Shown in pieces: positions 37,992 to 47,493 of a stretch of DNA of 64,000 nt. Under the pieces are notes generated by a model. The model was given only the letters and a program-made list of their open reading frames with translations, was not told the DNA's origin and did no database searches. Location: assembly GCF_003382285.1 (NCBI RefSeq), contig NZ_QTJR01000002.1:124001-188000 (forward strand), written 5' to 3'. Position 1 is the first letter of the stretch. The number at the start of each line of letters is the position of its first letter. The stretch is from Lysobacter soli. Its GTDB lineage: Bacteria; Pseudomonadota; Gammaproteobacteria; Xanthomonadales; Xanthomonadaceae. The translations under genes and the position numbers were made by a program.

Positions 37992-38135
37992 ATTCCCGCG
38001 AAGGCGGGAATCCGGCCGTCAGCCGTGGCAGCTCGTCCGTAGCTTGATGCGTCTGCCCCATGGATTCCCGCCTTCGCGGGAATGACAGCAAAAGGCGAAA
38101 GCTCCATGGATTCCCGCCGCCCTCGCGGGAACGAC
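37992..38135. repeat. Three palindromic ATTCCCGCGAAGGCGGGAAT-type repeats
   Basis: Three copies of the palindrome in 144 bp: 37992-38013 (GCGAAGGC core), 38062-38086 in the opposite orientation, and 38108-38135, which has an extra CGCC in the loop. They lie between convergent genes, just before a terminator. Confidence 0.85.
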
Positions 38136-38144
38136 AGCAGGAAA

Positions 38145-38176
38145 CAGAAAGGCCGCGATCGCTCGCGGCCTTTCTG
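38145..38176. terminator. Strong bidirectional terminator
   Basis: Stem CAGAAAGGCCGCGA (38145-38158) with TCGCGGCCTTTCTG (38163-38176), loop TCGC, 14 paired bases. T-rich on the plus side (CTGCTTTC) and on the minus side (TTTC). Serves the convergent DinB and ABC operons. Confidence 0.85.
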
Positions 38177-38196
38177 CTTTCAACGCAAGGCGGATA

Positions 38197-39528
38197 TCAC
38201 GCCGCCCGCAACGCCTCCGTCACCGGCAAGCGCGCCGCGCGCAGCGCCGGGAACAGGCCGCCGACCAGGCCGATGCCAAGCGCCCACTTGATGCCGTTCC
38301 ACAGCAGCTCCGGCGAGACCTTGAACTGGAACATCACCTGGCTGAAGTTGTTGCCCAGCGTCGACACGCTGTAGCCGTTGAACACCAGCCACGCGATCAG
38401 TCCGCCGAGCAGGCCGCCGATCAGCGCCAGCAACATCGTTTCCAGCATCACCGCCACCACCACCGGCAGGCCACGGAAGCCGATCGCGCGCATCGTCGCG
38501 ATCTCGCGCGAACGCCCCGCCACGGCGGCGTACATGGTGTTGAGCGCGCCGAACACCGCGCCCACCGCCATGATCGAGCCGATCACGATGCCCAGCACCC
38601 GCAGGAAACCGCTGAGCTGCTCGGACTGCTTGGCGTAGTAATGGCGCGTGGTGTCGACGTCGAGCTTCAGGCGTGGGTCGGCGGCCATCGCGGCCTTGAG
38701 CTTGTCGAAGCCGTCCTTGCCGTCGAGCTTCACCGTGATCGACTGGTACGCGCTGCGGCGATACGTCGAAGCCAGGGTTTCGGCGTCGGCCCACAGCTCC
38801 GAGTCGTGCGAATCGCCCGACGCGAAGAAGCCCACCACCGTCCACACCTGGTTCGCCAGTTCGATCTGCGTGCCCGGCTTGAGGTCGTTGAACTGCTGGT
38901 CGACGTACTGCTTGCGCGCGCCCTGGCCGATGATCAGCTCGCGCTTGCCCGGCTCGAACTTCCGGCCTTCGACGATCTTCACCTGCGGCCGCAGCGCCCA
39001 CGCCGCCTCGCCGACGCCGCGCAGCTGCGCGTTGGCGTCGGTATGGTCGGCGCGCGTGACCATGTTCACCACCTGCGACAGCTCCGGCGAAATCGCCGGC
39101 CGGCCGTCCGAACCGCGCGCGACGCCCGCCAGCGCACTCACCAGCGGCACTTGGTCGCGGGTGATGACCGAATTGGTCTCCGCCTGCGAACCGCCGCGCA
39201 AGATAATCGCGGTGCTGTCGTTGCCGGTCTGCTTCAGCGTCGCCTCGAAGCCCGCGCCCATGGCCAGCATCGCCACCAGCACGCCGACCACGCCGGCGAT
39301 GCCGACCACGATGACGCTTGAGGCGCCCCATCGCTGCGGCAGACTCGCGATGCCGATGCGCGTGGCTTCCAGCGCGAGGCGACCGCTGCGCGTGAGCAGC
39401 AGCCACAGCACCATCGCGACCACCAGCGCCAGCACGGCGTACCACGGCAGCATGATCCACGCGGCCAATCCCACGACCAGCGCCAGCACCACGCCGGCGT
39501 TGCCCAACCACTTCCTTGCACGGCTCAT
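38197..39528 (-). CDS. ABC transporter permease (FtsX/MacB-like), second permease
   Basis: A 443-residue membrane protein of the FtsX/MacB permease type. After two N-terminal helices (residues 10-45) there is another helix, a large periplasmic domain (about 95-300), and three C-terminal helices with REIATMRAIGFRGLPV, the coupling segment of this family, ending ALRAARLPVTEALRAA. It carries one more N-terminal hydrophobic hairpin than the usual MacB layout. Last gene of the operon adaptor-ATPase-permease-permease. Confidence 0.9.
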   Translation of the reverse strand: MSRARKWLGNAGVVLALVVGLAAWIMLPWYAVLALVVAMVLWLLLTRSGRLALEATRIGIASLPQRWGASSVIVVGIAGVVGVLVAMLAMGAGFEATLKQTGNDSTAIILRGGSQAETNSVITRDQVPLVSALAGVARGSDGRPAISPELSQVVNMVTRADHTDANAQLRGVGEAAWALRPQVKIVEGRKFEPGKRELIIGQGARKQYVDQQFNDLKPGTQIELANQVWTVVGFFASGDSHDSELWADAETLASTYRRSAYQSITVKLDGKDGFDKLKAAMAADPRLKLDVDTTRHYYAKQSEQLSGFLRVLGIVIGSIMAVGAVFGALNTMYAAVAGRSREIATMRAIGFRGLPVVVAVMLETMLLALIGGLLGGLIAWLVFNGYSVSTLGNNFSQVMFQFKVSPELLWNGIKWALGIGLVGGLFPALRAARLPVTEALRAA

Positions 39529-39541
39529 GTCGTGTCTCCTG

Positions 39542-40699
39542 TCAGCGGCCCGCGAGGGCATCGACGATGTTCAGGCGCATCGCGCGCAGCGCCGGCAGCA
39601 GGCCGACGACCACGCCGATGATCAGCATCAGCGCCAGGCCCAGGCCCCAGGTCGCGCCCGGCACGCTCGGCAGCTGGATCAGGCCGCGGCTGGCCGAACT
39701 CACGCCCGGCATGATCAGCGCCGCCAGCCCCAGGCCGATCAACCCGCCCAGCACTACCAGCAACGTCGCCTCGGCGAGCACCAGCCACAGCACGCTGCGG
39801 TTGGAGAACCCGATGGTCTTGAGCACCGCCAGTTCCGGGATGCGCTCGCGTACCGCCTGCGCCATCGTGTTGCCGGTGAGCAGGAGCAGGGTGAAGAACA
39901 CCGCGCCCATGATCGAGGTCACGATCATGCCGATGTCGCCGATCTGCTTGAAGAAGGCCTGGTTGAAGGCCGCTTCGGTCTGCGTCTTGGTCTCGTGGTC
40001 GGAGTTGTCCGACAGCTTGTCGATGGCCTGCGCGACGGCATTGGACTGGTCGGCATTGGCTACGTCGATCACGTACCAGTGCACCTGGCCCTTGATGTAG
40101 TCGTTGGCCTCGTCGAAGTACTTCCAGTTGAACATCAGCGTGTTCTCTTCGCCCTTGCGCTTGTTGTCGTTCACGCGGTAGATGGCGACGAGCTTGAAGT
40201 TCCAGTTGTTGCTGCCCTTGGTCGGGAAGATCGTCGCCTGCAGCGGGATCGTGTCGCCGATCTTCCAGCCGTGCTTGGTCGCCAGCGCCTCGCCGACGAT
40301 GGCGCCGTCCTGCGTGGCGTAGAACGCCTTGAGCTGGTCGGCGGGCACGACGTACTCCGGATACAGCTCCATGTAACCCGGGCCGACGGCGAAGTTCGGG
40401 AAGAAGTTCTTCGGGTCCTGGTAGATGCCGCCGAACCAGGTGGCATACGAGGCCTTCTTCACCCCCGGCACGCTTTCGATCTGCGACTGCAGCCGGTACG
40501 GCAGCGACGAGGTGATCGACAGCTTCGAGGTGGTGATGAGGCGGTTGGTGCCGGCGACGTTCGCGCTCGAACTGAACGCCACGCGGACCGAGTCGAGCAT
40601 GCCGAACAGCAGGAATGCCGTGACGACCGACAGCAGCGTCAGGAAGGTGCGCGTCTTGCTTCGGAACAGCGCGGCCCAGATCAGGTGCAGGTATTTCAT
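39542..40699 (-). CDS. ABC transporter permease (FtsX/MacB-like), first permease
   Basis: A 385-residue permease: N-terminal helix (TFLTLLSVVTAFLLFGML), a periplasmic domain of about 220 residues, and three C-terminal helices. RIPELAVLKTIGFSNRSVLW is the coupling segment and the end ALRAMRLNIVDALAGR matches the family. It pairs with the permease 13 bp downstream, so the transporter is probably a heterodimer. The product moved is unknown; the adaptor upstream points to export across the envelope. Confidence 0.92.
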   Translation of the reverse strand: MKYLHLIWAALFRSKTRTFLTLLSVVTAFLLFGMLDSVRVAFSSSANVAGTNRLITTSKLSITSSLPYRLQSQIESVPGVKKASYATWFGGIYQDPKNFFPNFAVGPGYMELYPEYVVPADQLKAFYATQDGAIVGEALATKHGWKIGDTIPLQATIFPTKGSNNWNFKLVAIYRVNDNKRKGEENTLMFNWKYFDEANDYIKGQVHWYVIDVANADQSNAVAQAIDKLSDNSDHETKTQTEAAFNQAFFKQIGDIGMIVTSIMGAVFFTLLLLTGNTMAQAVRERIPELAVLKTIGFSNRSVLWLVLAEATLLVVLGGLIGLGLAALIMPGVSSASRGLIQLPSVPGATWGLGLALMLIIGVVVGLLPALRAMRLNIVDALAGR

Positions 40700-40720
40700 C
40701 TCTGCGTCCTCAAGAATGTT

Positions 40721-40829
40721 CCCTTCTCCGCGCGCGGGAGAAGGTGCCCGAAGGGCGGATGAGGGCGGCTCGGCGGCAACGCCGGATCGGCCCTCACCCC
40801 ATCCCCTCTCCCGCAGGCGGGAGAGGGGC
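40721..40829 (-). repeat. Composite hairpin repeat, full copy, reversed, inside an operon
   Basis: CCCTTCTCC with GGGAGAAGG, then GGGCGGATGAGGGC, a spacer, and CCCTCACCCCATCCCCTCTCC with GGGAGAGGGG. It fills the 152-bp gap between the ATPase and first permease genes, so hairpins will be in the operon mRNA. Confidence 0.85.
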
Positions 40830-40851
40830 TACGGGAAGGTGGGAGTGAGCG

Positions 40852-41547
<696 letters not shown>

Positions 41548-41608
41548 TGCGACGTCCTCGAAACGATGAAAGGGGGACTGCTTCCTGCTCGTAAGGCTTG
41601 CTTGCTGC

Positions 41609-42862
41609 TTATTCGCTTGCGGGCTCCGCGTCGCCGCCTTGCGCGACGCGCACGCGGTCGCCGTCGGACAGCGAGGCCGGAGGATCCAGCACGACCGTCT
41701 CACCGCCTGAGAGACCCTGCGTGATCTCGCGATCCTCGCCCAGGCTGCGGCCCACGGTGACCTCGCGCTGCGAGGCCTTGTCCTCGGTCACGACGAACGC
41801 GACCTGCTTGCCCTCGCGCGCGACGATCGCCGCCGCCGGCGCGAGCGCGCCGGGCTTCTGCGCGGGCGCTTCATCCTTCTTCGGCTCCAGGAAGCTCACG
41901 CGCACGCCCATGTCGGGCACGATGCGCGGATCCTTCTGCTTCAGCGCGACGCGCACCTTCACCGTGGCCTTGCCGCGGTCGGCAGCGGGAATGATCGCGA
42001 TGACCTCGCCGGGGATCTTCCAGTCCTGGTACGCGTTGAGCGTGGCTTCCACCGGCATCTTCGGCTGCACGCGGCCGATGAAGGCCTCACCGACCTCGAC
42101 TTCGACTTCCAGCGAATCCATGTCGACGATGGTGCCGATGCCGGTGCGCGTGAAGCCGCCGGTGGCCAGCGGCGAGACGATCTCGCCCGGCTGCGCGGCC
42201 TTGGCGGTGACGACGCCGGCGAACGGCGCGCGCACGATGGTGTTGTCGACGCCGATGTCGGCGATGCGCAGGCGATCGCCGGCGACCTTGGCGTTGCGCT
42301 CGGCGGTGGTCAGCTCGGCTCGTAGCGAATCGCGCGCGGCGACGGCTTCGTCGTACTGCGCGTTCGACACGAGCTGCTGGTTCACCAGCGTCGACAGGCG
42401 GCGCGCGTTGGCTTCGGCTTCCGACAGCTGCGCGCGGACGCTTTCGACCTGGCTGCGGGCGGCGCTGTGCTGCGCGCTGGCGAGCGTGCGTTCGGCATCG
42501 GCGTCGAGCGGATCGAGCGTGGCCATGACCTGGCCTTCGTCGACCTTCATGCCTTCCTCGATGAACACCTCGCGCACCTTGCCGGTGATCTTCGCCGACA
42601 CCGTCGCCATGCGGCGCGCGACGATGTAGCCGGTGGCATCCAGCACCGAACCGCTTGCGCCGCCGTTGCCGATCGCCGTCACCGTGGCGGTGCGCACTTC
42701 CACGCCGCGCGCGCGGCCGAACGCGGCCCACGCGACGAGCGCGATCACGACCAGGACCGCGACGGCGGCCAACGCGATCCACAGACCGCGGCGCGAGGTG
42801 GGCGGCGGCGGTGCCGAGCGGTCTATGCGCAGTTCCTTGAGCAGGTCGGCAGAGTTGTTCAT
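41609..42862 (-). CDS. Efflux adaptor (HlyD/MacA-like) of the ABC exporter
   Basis: A 417-residue periplasmic adaptor. Basic N-terminus, membrane helix at about residues 27-47 (GLWIALAAVAVLVVIALVAW), lipoyl half VSAKITGKVREVFIEEGM, coiled-coil hairpin (TLASAQHSAARSQVESVRAQL), second lipoyl half IVRAPFAGVVTAKAAQPGE, and beta-barrel and membrane-proximal domains. It is first in the operon, 61 bp before the ATPase gene. With two MacB-like permeases it forms a tripartite-type exporter; no outer-membrane channel gene is adjacent. Confidence 0.9.
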   Translation of the reverse strand: MNNSADLLKELRIDRSAPPPPTSRRGLWIALAAVAVLVVIALVAWAAFGRARGVEVRTATVTAIGNGGASGSVLDATGYIVARRMATVSAKITGKVREVFIEEGMKVDEGQVMATLDPLDADAERTLASAQHSAARSQVESVRAQLSEAEANARRLSTLVNQQLVSNAQYDEAVAARDSLRAELTTAERNAKVAGDRLRIADIGVDNTIVRAPFAGVVTAKAAQPGEIVSPLATGGFTRTGIGTIVDMDSLEVEVEVGEAFIGRVQPKMPVEATLNAYQDWKIPGEVIAIIPAADRGKATVKVRVALKQKDPRIVPDMGVRVSFLEPKKDEAPAQKPGALAPAAAIVAREGKQVAFVVTEDKASQREVTVGRSLGEDREITQGLSGGETVVLDPPASLSDGDRVRVAQGGDAEPASE

Positions 42863-43106
42863 CGACGATCCGGACGATGGGGAAGGGGGGCAGTGTGGGC
42901 AGCGTCCCGCGCCGCGCCAAGGGGCCGGAAGTAACTTTCTACGGCCGCAACGCCGCCAAGCGTATGCGATGCGGGGGCGCGGGGTCACCTCGGCGGCCGG
43001 CGTACGCATGTGCCCGGAGCGCCATTCGGTGGTCGATAGCGCTATCAGGGTTCCTAAGGTTCAGCGCCTTGCGGCAGATCGAAGCAAGCTTGACCACTCG
43101 CGAACG

Positions 43107-43301
43107 TCATCCCGGCGAACGCCGGGACCCAGGCTGGCAGCGCTTCCGCACTTCGGTCGTCATTCCAGCGGAAGCTGGAATCCATTTGGCTCTATGTGTG
43201 TGGTGCGGAAGCAACAGCGCAGCGCTGTGCGGCAGCGACAGTTCACCTCCACCGCTCCGTTGCCCCTCACCCCAACCCCTCTCCCGGTGGGAGAGGGGCT
43301 T
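43107..43301. repeat. Composite repeat block, first copy of a direct duplication
   Basis: About 195 bp, from TCATCCCGGCGAACGCCGGG through GGAAGCTGGAATCCATTTGG to the reversed GAGAGGGG hairpin. The same order of elements recurs 267-270 bp downstream with scattered substitutions. Confidence 0.85.
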
Positions 43302-43327
43302 GAAGCGCCGTCACTCCATAGAGCGTG

Positions 43328-43372
43328 GCCACCCATGAAGCGCCGCCACCCATGAAGCGCCACCCATGAAGC
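43328..43372 (+). repeat. Three short direct repeats GCCACCCATGAAGC
   Basis: The 14-base unit begins at 43328, 43345 and 43359. It fills the gap between the two duplicated repeat blocks. Confidence 0.75.
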
Positions 43373-43376
43373 ACCG

Positions 43377-43567
43377 TCATCCCGGCGAACGCCGGGACCC
43401 AGGCTGACAGCGCTTCCGCACTTCGGTCGTCATTCAAGCGGAAGCTGGAATCCATTTGGCTCTTTGCGTTCGGTGCGGACGCAGCGCAGCGCTGTCAGGC
43501 AGAGGCAGCTCACCGTCACAGCTCCGTTGCCCCTCACCCCAACCCCTCTCCCGGTGGGAGAGGGGCT
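43377..43567. repeat. Composite repeat block, second copy of a direct duplication
   Basis: Second copy of the block at 43107-43301, same element order, with substitutions such as CATTCAAGCGGAAGC for CATTCCAGCGGAAGC, and small indels. Confidence 0.85.
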
Positions 43568-43620
43568 TCACAGCTCGTCGTTCCAGGACCGCAATACGAC
43601 CTGGACCTCTCAGTTGGACG

Positions 43621-45000
43621 TCAAACGCCCGCGTGCTGCTTCAACAACGCGTACGCAGCGCGCAAGCCCTGCGCTTCACCACCCGCCGGGCGGCCGGGGC
43701 GGTCGTTGTCGTTCCAGCTGTACACGTCCAGGTGCGCCCACTTCTGCGTCGGCGGGACGAAGCGGTCCAGGTACACCGCGGCGGTGATCGAGCCGGCCAT
43801 CTTCGACGGGCCGCCGTTGGCGATGTCGGCCACGTTGCTCACCAGGTAACGCACGTACGGGCGCCACAGCGGCATGCGCCACAGCGGATCGCGCAGCTGC
43901 ATGCCGGCGTCGAACCACTGCTGCGCCACTCTGTCGTCGTTGCTGTACAGCGCCGGCAGGTCCGGGCCGAGCGCGATGCGCGCCGCGCCGGTGAGCGTGG
44001 CGAAGTCCAGCAGCAGTTGCGGCTGCATCTCGGCGGCGTAGGTCAGCGCATCGCAGAGGATCACGCGGCCTTCGGCGTCGGTGTTGTCGATCTCGACCGT
44101 GACACCCTTGCGCGTGTCGACGACTTCGCCCGGACGGAACGCGTTCGGCCCGATCGCGTTCTCGACCGCCGGAACAAGCAGCGTGATGCGCAGCGGCAGC
44201 TTGCGCGCCATCACCAGTTCGGCCAGCGCGATCGCGTGCGCCGCGCCGCCCATGTCCTTCTTCATGTTGCGCATGCCGTCGGCGGGCTTGAGGTCCAGGC
44301 CGCCGGTGTCGAAGCACACGCCCTTGCCGACGATGACCACGTGCGGGTGCGATTCATCGCCCCAGCGCAGCGTGATGAGCCTCGGCGCGCGATGGCTCGC
44401 GCGGCCGACGGCGTGGATCGCCGGGAAGTTCTGCGTGATCAGGTCGTCGCCGCTCACCACTTCGATGCGCGCGCCGAAGCGTTCGGCGATCTCGCACGCC
44501 ACCTGCTCCAGCTGGTCCGGACCCATGTGCTCGGTCGGCGTGTTGACCAGGTCGCGCACGCGCACGCAGGCGGCCAACTGCGCGAAGGCGTCGGCATCGG
44601 CCTGCGCGATGGCCAGTTGCGCCGGCGCGCGCAGCGGCTGCCGATAGCGGGTGAAGCGATATGCACCCAGGCCCCAGCCCAGCTGCAGGGCGTTGCGGGC
44701 GTCGGCCGGCAGCTCGCCCGCCAGCGCGAACGCGCGCGCCGGCAGCGCGTACGGCGCGTGGCCGTAGGCGAACGGGTCGAGCATGTCGCCCACGCCGATC
44801 ACCGCGCCCGCGATGCCGCCATCGCTGCCCGGCAGCGTGATCGCGGAGAACGGCGAGCCGTCGAAGCCCTGCGCATCGAGCCATGCGCCGACGCCGGCCG
44901 GTTGCGCCGAACGCCAGGCGGCGAGGCTGTCGCGCGTGACGACGTGCAGCGGCAGCGCGTCGGCGGTGGTGGTGTCGGCAAATCCGGACGGCAGGCTCAT
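43621..45000 (-). CDS. M17 leucyl aminopeptidase family protein
   Basis: Cytosolic di-metal aminopeptidase, 459 residues. The metal-site motifs are VIVGKGVCFDTGGLDLKP (Lys and Asp ligands) and NTDAEGRV (the M17 signature with Asp and Glu ligands). The N-terminal domain is shorter than in E. coli PepA, closer to PepB-like proteins. The start at 45000 overlaps the stop of the HAD gene (ATGA), forming a two-gene operon. It probably recycles peptides. Confidence 0.94.
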   Translation of the reverse strand: MSLPSGFADTTTADALPLHVVTRDSLAAWRSAQPAGVGAWLDAQGFDGSPFSAITLPGSDGGIAGAVIGVGDMLDPFAYGHAPYALPARAFALAGELPADARNALQLGWGLGAYRFTRYRQPLRAPAQLAIAQADADAFAQLAACVRVRDLVNTPTEHMGPDQLEQVACEIAERFGARIEVVSGDDLITQNFPAIHAVGRASHRAPRLITLRWGDESHPHVVIVGKGVCFDTGGLDLKPADGMRNMKKDMGGAAHAIALAELVMARKLPLRITLLVPAVENAIGPNAFRPGEVVDTRKGVTVEIDNTDAEGRVILCDALTYAAEMQPQLLLDFATLTGAARIALGPDLPALYSNDDRVAQQWFDAGMQLRDPLWRMPLWRPYVRYLVSNVADIANGGPSKMAGSITAAVYLDRFVPPTQKWAHLDVYSWNDNDRPGRPAGGEAQGLRAAYALLKQHAGV

Positions 45001-45713
45001 GCGGCAACGGTTTCCATCGTGTGCGTCGAATCCAGCCAGTCGGCGAGTTCGGCGAGGGTGGTGAATTGAAGATCGGGGCGCACGTCCTCGTGCGGCCACT
45101 GCGCGCCGATGCGGTTGATCCAGCAGCTGCGCAGGCCCGCGCGATGCGCGCCGACGACGTCCATCTCGATGTCGTCGCCCACGTGCAGCACCTCATGCGG
45201 CGCGAACGGGAAGCGCGCACAGGCGGCGTGGAAGATGCCGGCGTGCGGCTTGGGCATGCCGTGTTCGCGCGCGCCCAGCTGGAAGGCGAAATGCGCGCCG
45301 ATGCCGACGCGGGCGAGGTCCGCATTGCCGTTGCTGATCGCCGCGAGCGGTACACGTGCGGCCAGGCGCGCGAGTGCGTCCAGCGTGTCCTCGTAGAAGT
45401 CCACGCGGTTGCGCTCGTCGTAGAACGCCTCGAACGCGGCGTCGGCGTGCAGCGGGTCGTCGCCGGCCAGTTCCATCGCCCGCACCAGGCTCAGCTTGCG
45501 CAGCTGGCTGAAGTCGTGGGCCAGGTCGGGGCGTTCGACGTACATGCGCTCGCGCAGTTCGCGCATCGCCTCGATCGGGAAGCGCTGCGCGGTGAGCGGG
45601 CAGTGCTGCGTCAGCCAGTCGTGCAGCACGCGTTCGACCCGCGCACCGATCGGTGCGAAGGGCCACAGCGTGTCGTCGAGGTCGAGGGTGATCGCGCGGA
45701 TGGGGAAAGCCAT
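44997..45713 (-). CDS. HAD superfamily hydrolase, YigB-like
   Basis: A 238-residue phosphatase. HAD motif I is LDLDDTLWPF (nucleophile and acid Asp), motif II is in AAISNGNADL, motif III is the Lys in GMPKPHAGIF, and motif IV is HVGDDIEMDVVGA. The sequence resembles YigB, which dephosphorylates FMN and a riboflavin pathway intermediate in E. coli; this assignment is by general resemblance. First gene of the operon with the M17 peptidase. Confidence 0.88.
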   Translation of the reverse strand: MAFPIRAITLDLDDTLWPFAPIGARVERVLHDWLTQHCPLTAQRFPIEAMRELRERMYVERPDLAHDFSQLRKLSLVRAMELAGDDPLHADAAFEAFYDERNRVDFYEDTLDALARLAARVPLAAISNGNADLARVGIGAHFAFQLGAREHGMPKPHAGIFHAACARFPFAPHEVLHVGDDIEMDVVGAHRAGLRSCWINRIGAQWPHEDVRPDLQFTTLAELADWLDSTHTMETVAA

Positions 45714-45783
45714 CCGGCGATTTTAGCCCCAGCCGGCGGCGGGGCTGGGTACGGCAGCCGGGAGGCCGCGAGGCGGGGATTGA

Positions 45784-45819
45784 AGCCCCTCTCCCGCCGG
45801 GAGAGGGGTTGGGGTGAGG
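45784..45819 (+). repeat. GAGAGGGG hairpin repeat, half copy
   Basis: CCCCTCTCCCGCCGGGAGAGGGG followed by TTGGGGTGAGGG, between the HAD gene and the AI-2E-type permease gene. The loop is minimal. Confidence 0.8.
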
Positions 45820-45864
45820 GTCGGGACGCGCGATGCCGCGAAGATCGTCACGAACGCCATTGCC

Positions 45865-46998
45865 TCACTCCAGCAACCGCGCCCACCCCGTCAGCCCTTC
45901 CACCCGCGCCAGCACCAGCTTCACGCACACCAGCAGCGGCACCGCGAGCAGCAGGCCGATGATGCCCCACAGCCAGCCGAACACCATCAGCGCCAGGATC
46001 AGCACCAGCGGCGACAGCCGCATGCTGTGGCCGAGGATGATCGGCGTGATGATCTGGCCTTCCAGCGTGTGCAGTGCCAGGTAGATGCCGGCCGGCAGCA
46101 ACGACGGCCACAGGTCGTCGAAGGCGACGAAGCCCATCAGCAGCATGATGATGATGCCGATCAGCGGACCCACGTACGGCGCGAAATTGAGGATCGCCGC
46201 CATCGTGCCCCACAGCAGCGCCTCCTGCATCGGCACGCCGAGCCAGTACAGCGCGCCCGACAGCGCCAGGCCCAGGCAGGTGTTGATGACGGTGATGGTC
46301 AGCACGTACCGCGAGATGGCGCGCTCGATCGACGTGAGGATCTCCACCGTCAGCTTCTTCTGCTGGCGCGTGGGCAGCAGCGCGAGCGCGTTCCGCTGCA
46401 GCTGCTCGCCATACACCATGAAGAAGAACGTCAGCAGCACGACCGCGAGCACCGACGCGATGCGGCGCGGCGTCGCGGTGAGGACCTTGTAGGGCTCGTT
46501 GGCCTCGGTGCGGATCACCTGCACCGGCCGGCTCGTGCTTTCGCCACCGGCCGCACGTGCGATGTTCTGCGCGGCCTTGTTCGCGTCGAGCATCGGCTTG
46601 TACAGATCGCGAAGTTTCGGCGCAACCTGCTTCATCTCGCGCGGCACCTGCCGCACCCATTCGCCGGCCGGTTCGATCAGCTGGTTGCCCAGCGCGCCGG
46701 CCGCGAACAGGCCGCCGAGCAACACGATCAGTGCGCCGATGAAGCGGGGCACATACACGCGCTGCAGACCGCGGATGATCGGGTTGCCGATCAGCGCGAA
46801 GAACATCGCCAGCAGGATCGGCAGCACCAGTTCCTGCGCCGCCCACAGGGTGAAGCCCACCGCGAGCGTCGCCAGCACCAGCGCCGCGCTGGACGAGCGC
46901 GGTCGCGGTGCGGGCGGCGGACTGGGAGGAAGTTCGCCGTCCTCGTCGAGCGATTCGACGTTGTCGGCCGCGGCCGGAACCAGCGGCAGCGCGCTCAT
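45865..46998 (-). CDS. AI-2E family transporter (PerM/YdiK type)
   Basis: A 377-residue membrane protein with about eight helices. Family features are FFALIGNPIIRGLQRVYVPR near the start, LGVPMQEALLWGTMAAILNF, APYVGPLIGIIIMLLMG and the C-terminal GHSMRLSPLVLILALMVFG. Members were named for export of autoinducer-2 but many act as sodium/proton antiporters or have unknown roles. A proline-rich cytosolic N-terminus precedes the first helix. It overlaps the preceding gene by ATGA and so belongs to the envelope cluster at 46995-48510. Confidence 0.9.
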   Translation of the reverse strand: MSALPLVPAAADNVESLDEDGELPPSPPPAPRPRSSSAALVLATLAVGFTLWAAQELVLPILLAMFFALIGNPIIRGLQRVYVPRFIGALIVLLGGLFAAGALGNQLIEPAGEWVRQVPREMKQVAPKLRDLYKPMLDANKAAQNIARAAGGESTSRPVQVIRTEANEPYKVLTATPRRIASVLAVVLLTFFFMVYGEQLQRNALALLPTRQQKKLTVEILTSIERAISRYVLTITVINTCLGLALSGALYWLGVPMQEALLWGTMAAILNFAPYVGPLIGIIIMLLMGFVAFDDLWPSLLPAGIYLALHTLEGQIITPIILGHSMRLSPLVLILALMVFGWLWGIIGLLLAVPLLVCVKLVLARVEGLTGWARLLE

Positions 46999-47489
46999 CG
47001 CGTCACCTGGTCGACGGTCGCGGTGCGCGCGGCGCGCGCACGGGCCTCGGCCTGGGCTAGGGCGTACGCCTCGTCGTCCAGGTCGTCGGCGACCGCATCG
47101 GGATGCACGCTCGCGACCGGCGTAGCCACGGGCTGCACCACCACGTCAGGCGTTGCGGCCTCTTCGGCGACCTGTTCCTTCGCTTCGGTCGCCTCGTCCG
47201 CCGCGACCTTCGCGCTGCTGCCGGCGAACAGGCTCGCCGCCATCGAGACGATCTGCATCAGCCCGCCGCTCTTGGCGACGGCGCGCATCGGTTCGGCTCG
47301 GCCGACGATGAAGCCTGCGGCGAGCCCCGCGATCACGATCCGCCACGGCGTCCACGCCGCCACCCAGGAGGCCTTGAGGTGGCGAACGTCGGCGATGGCT
47401 TCGCGCTCGCGCGCCTCCACCACGTCCTCGCACTGGTGGACCTTGGCGATGAGCTGCTTGAACGTCGGCTTTTTCTGCTTGAGGGCCAT
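46995..47489 (-). CDS. Small membrane protein, YqjK-like position
   Basis: A 164-residue protein with a charged helical N-terminus (FKQLIAKVHQCEDVVEARER), one membrane segment near residues 47-63 (PWRIVIAGLAAGFIVGR), another weak hydrophobic stretch, and an acidic, alanine-rich tail. It follows YqjE-like and YqjD-like genes in the order of the E. coli yqjDEK operon, where YqjK has a similar layout. Assignment is by position and layout only. Confidence 0.65.
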   Translation of the reverse strand: MALKQKKPTFKQLIAKVHQCEDVVEAREREAIADVRHLKASWVAAWTPWRIVIAGLAAGFIVGRAEPMRAVAKSGGLMQIVSMAASLFAGSSAKVAADEATEAKEQVAEEAATPDVVVQPVATPVASVHPDAVADDLDDEAYALAQAEARARAARTATVDQVTR

Positions 47490-47493
47490 GGCG

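Larger units (their letters stand above)
42863..43620. other. Repeat-filled gap of 758 bp
   Basis: No gene. From 43107 a block containing a CCCGGCGAACGCCGGG palindrome, a GTCATTCCAGCGGAAGC palindrome, an unrelated stretch and a reversed GAGAGGGG hairpin is present, and it recurs from 43377. Between the two blocks lie three copies of GCCACCCATGAAGC (43328, 43345, 43359). The first 240 bases, upstream of the adaptor gene, should hold its promoter, but none is clear. Confidence 0.75.
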
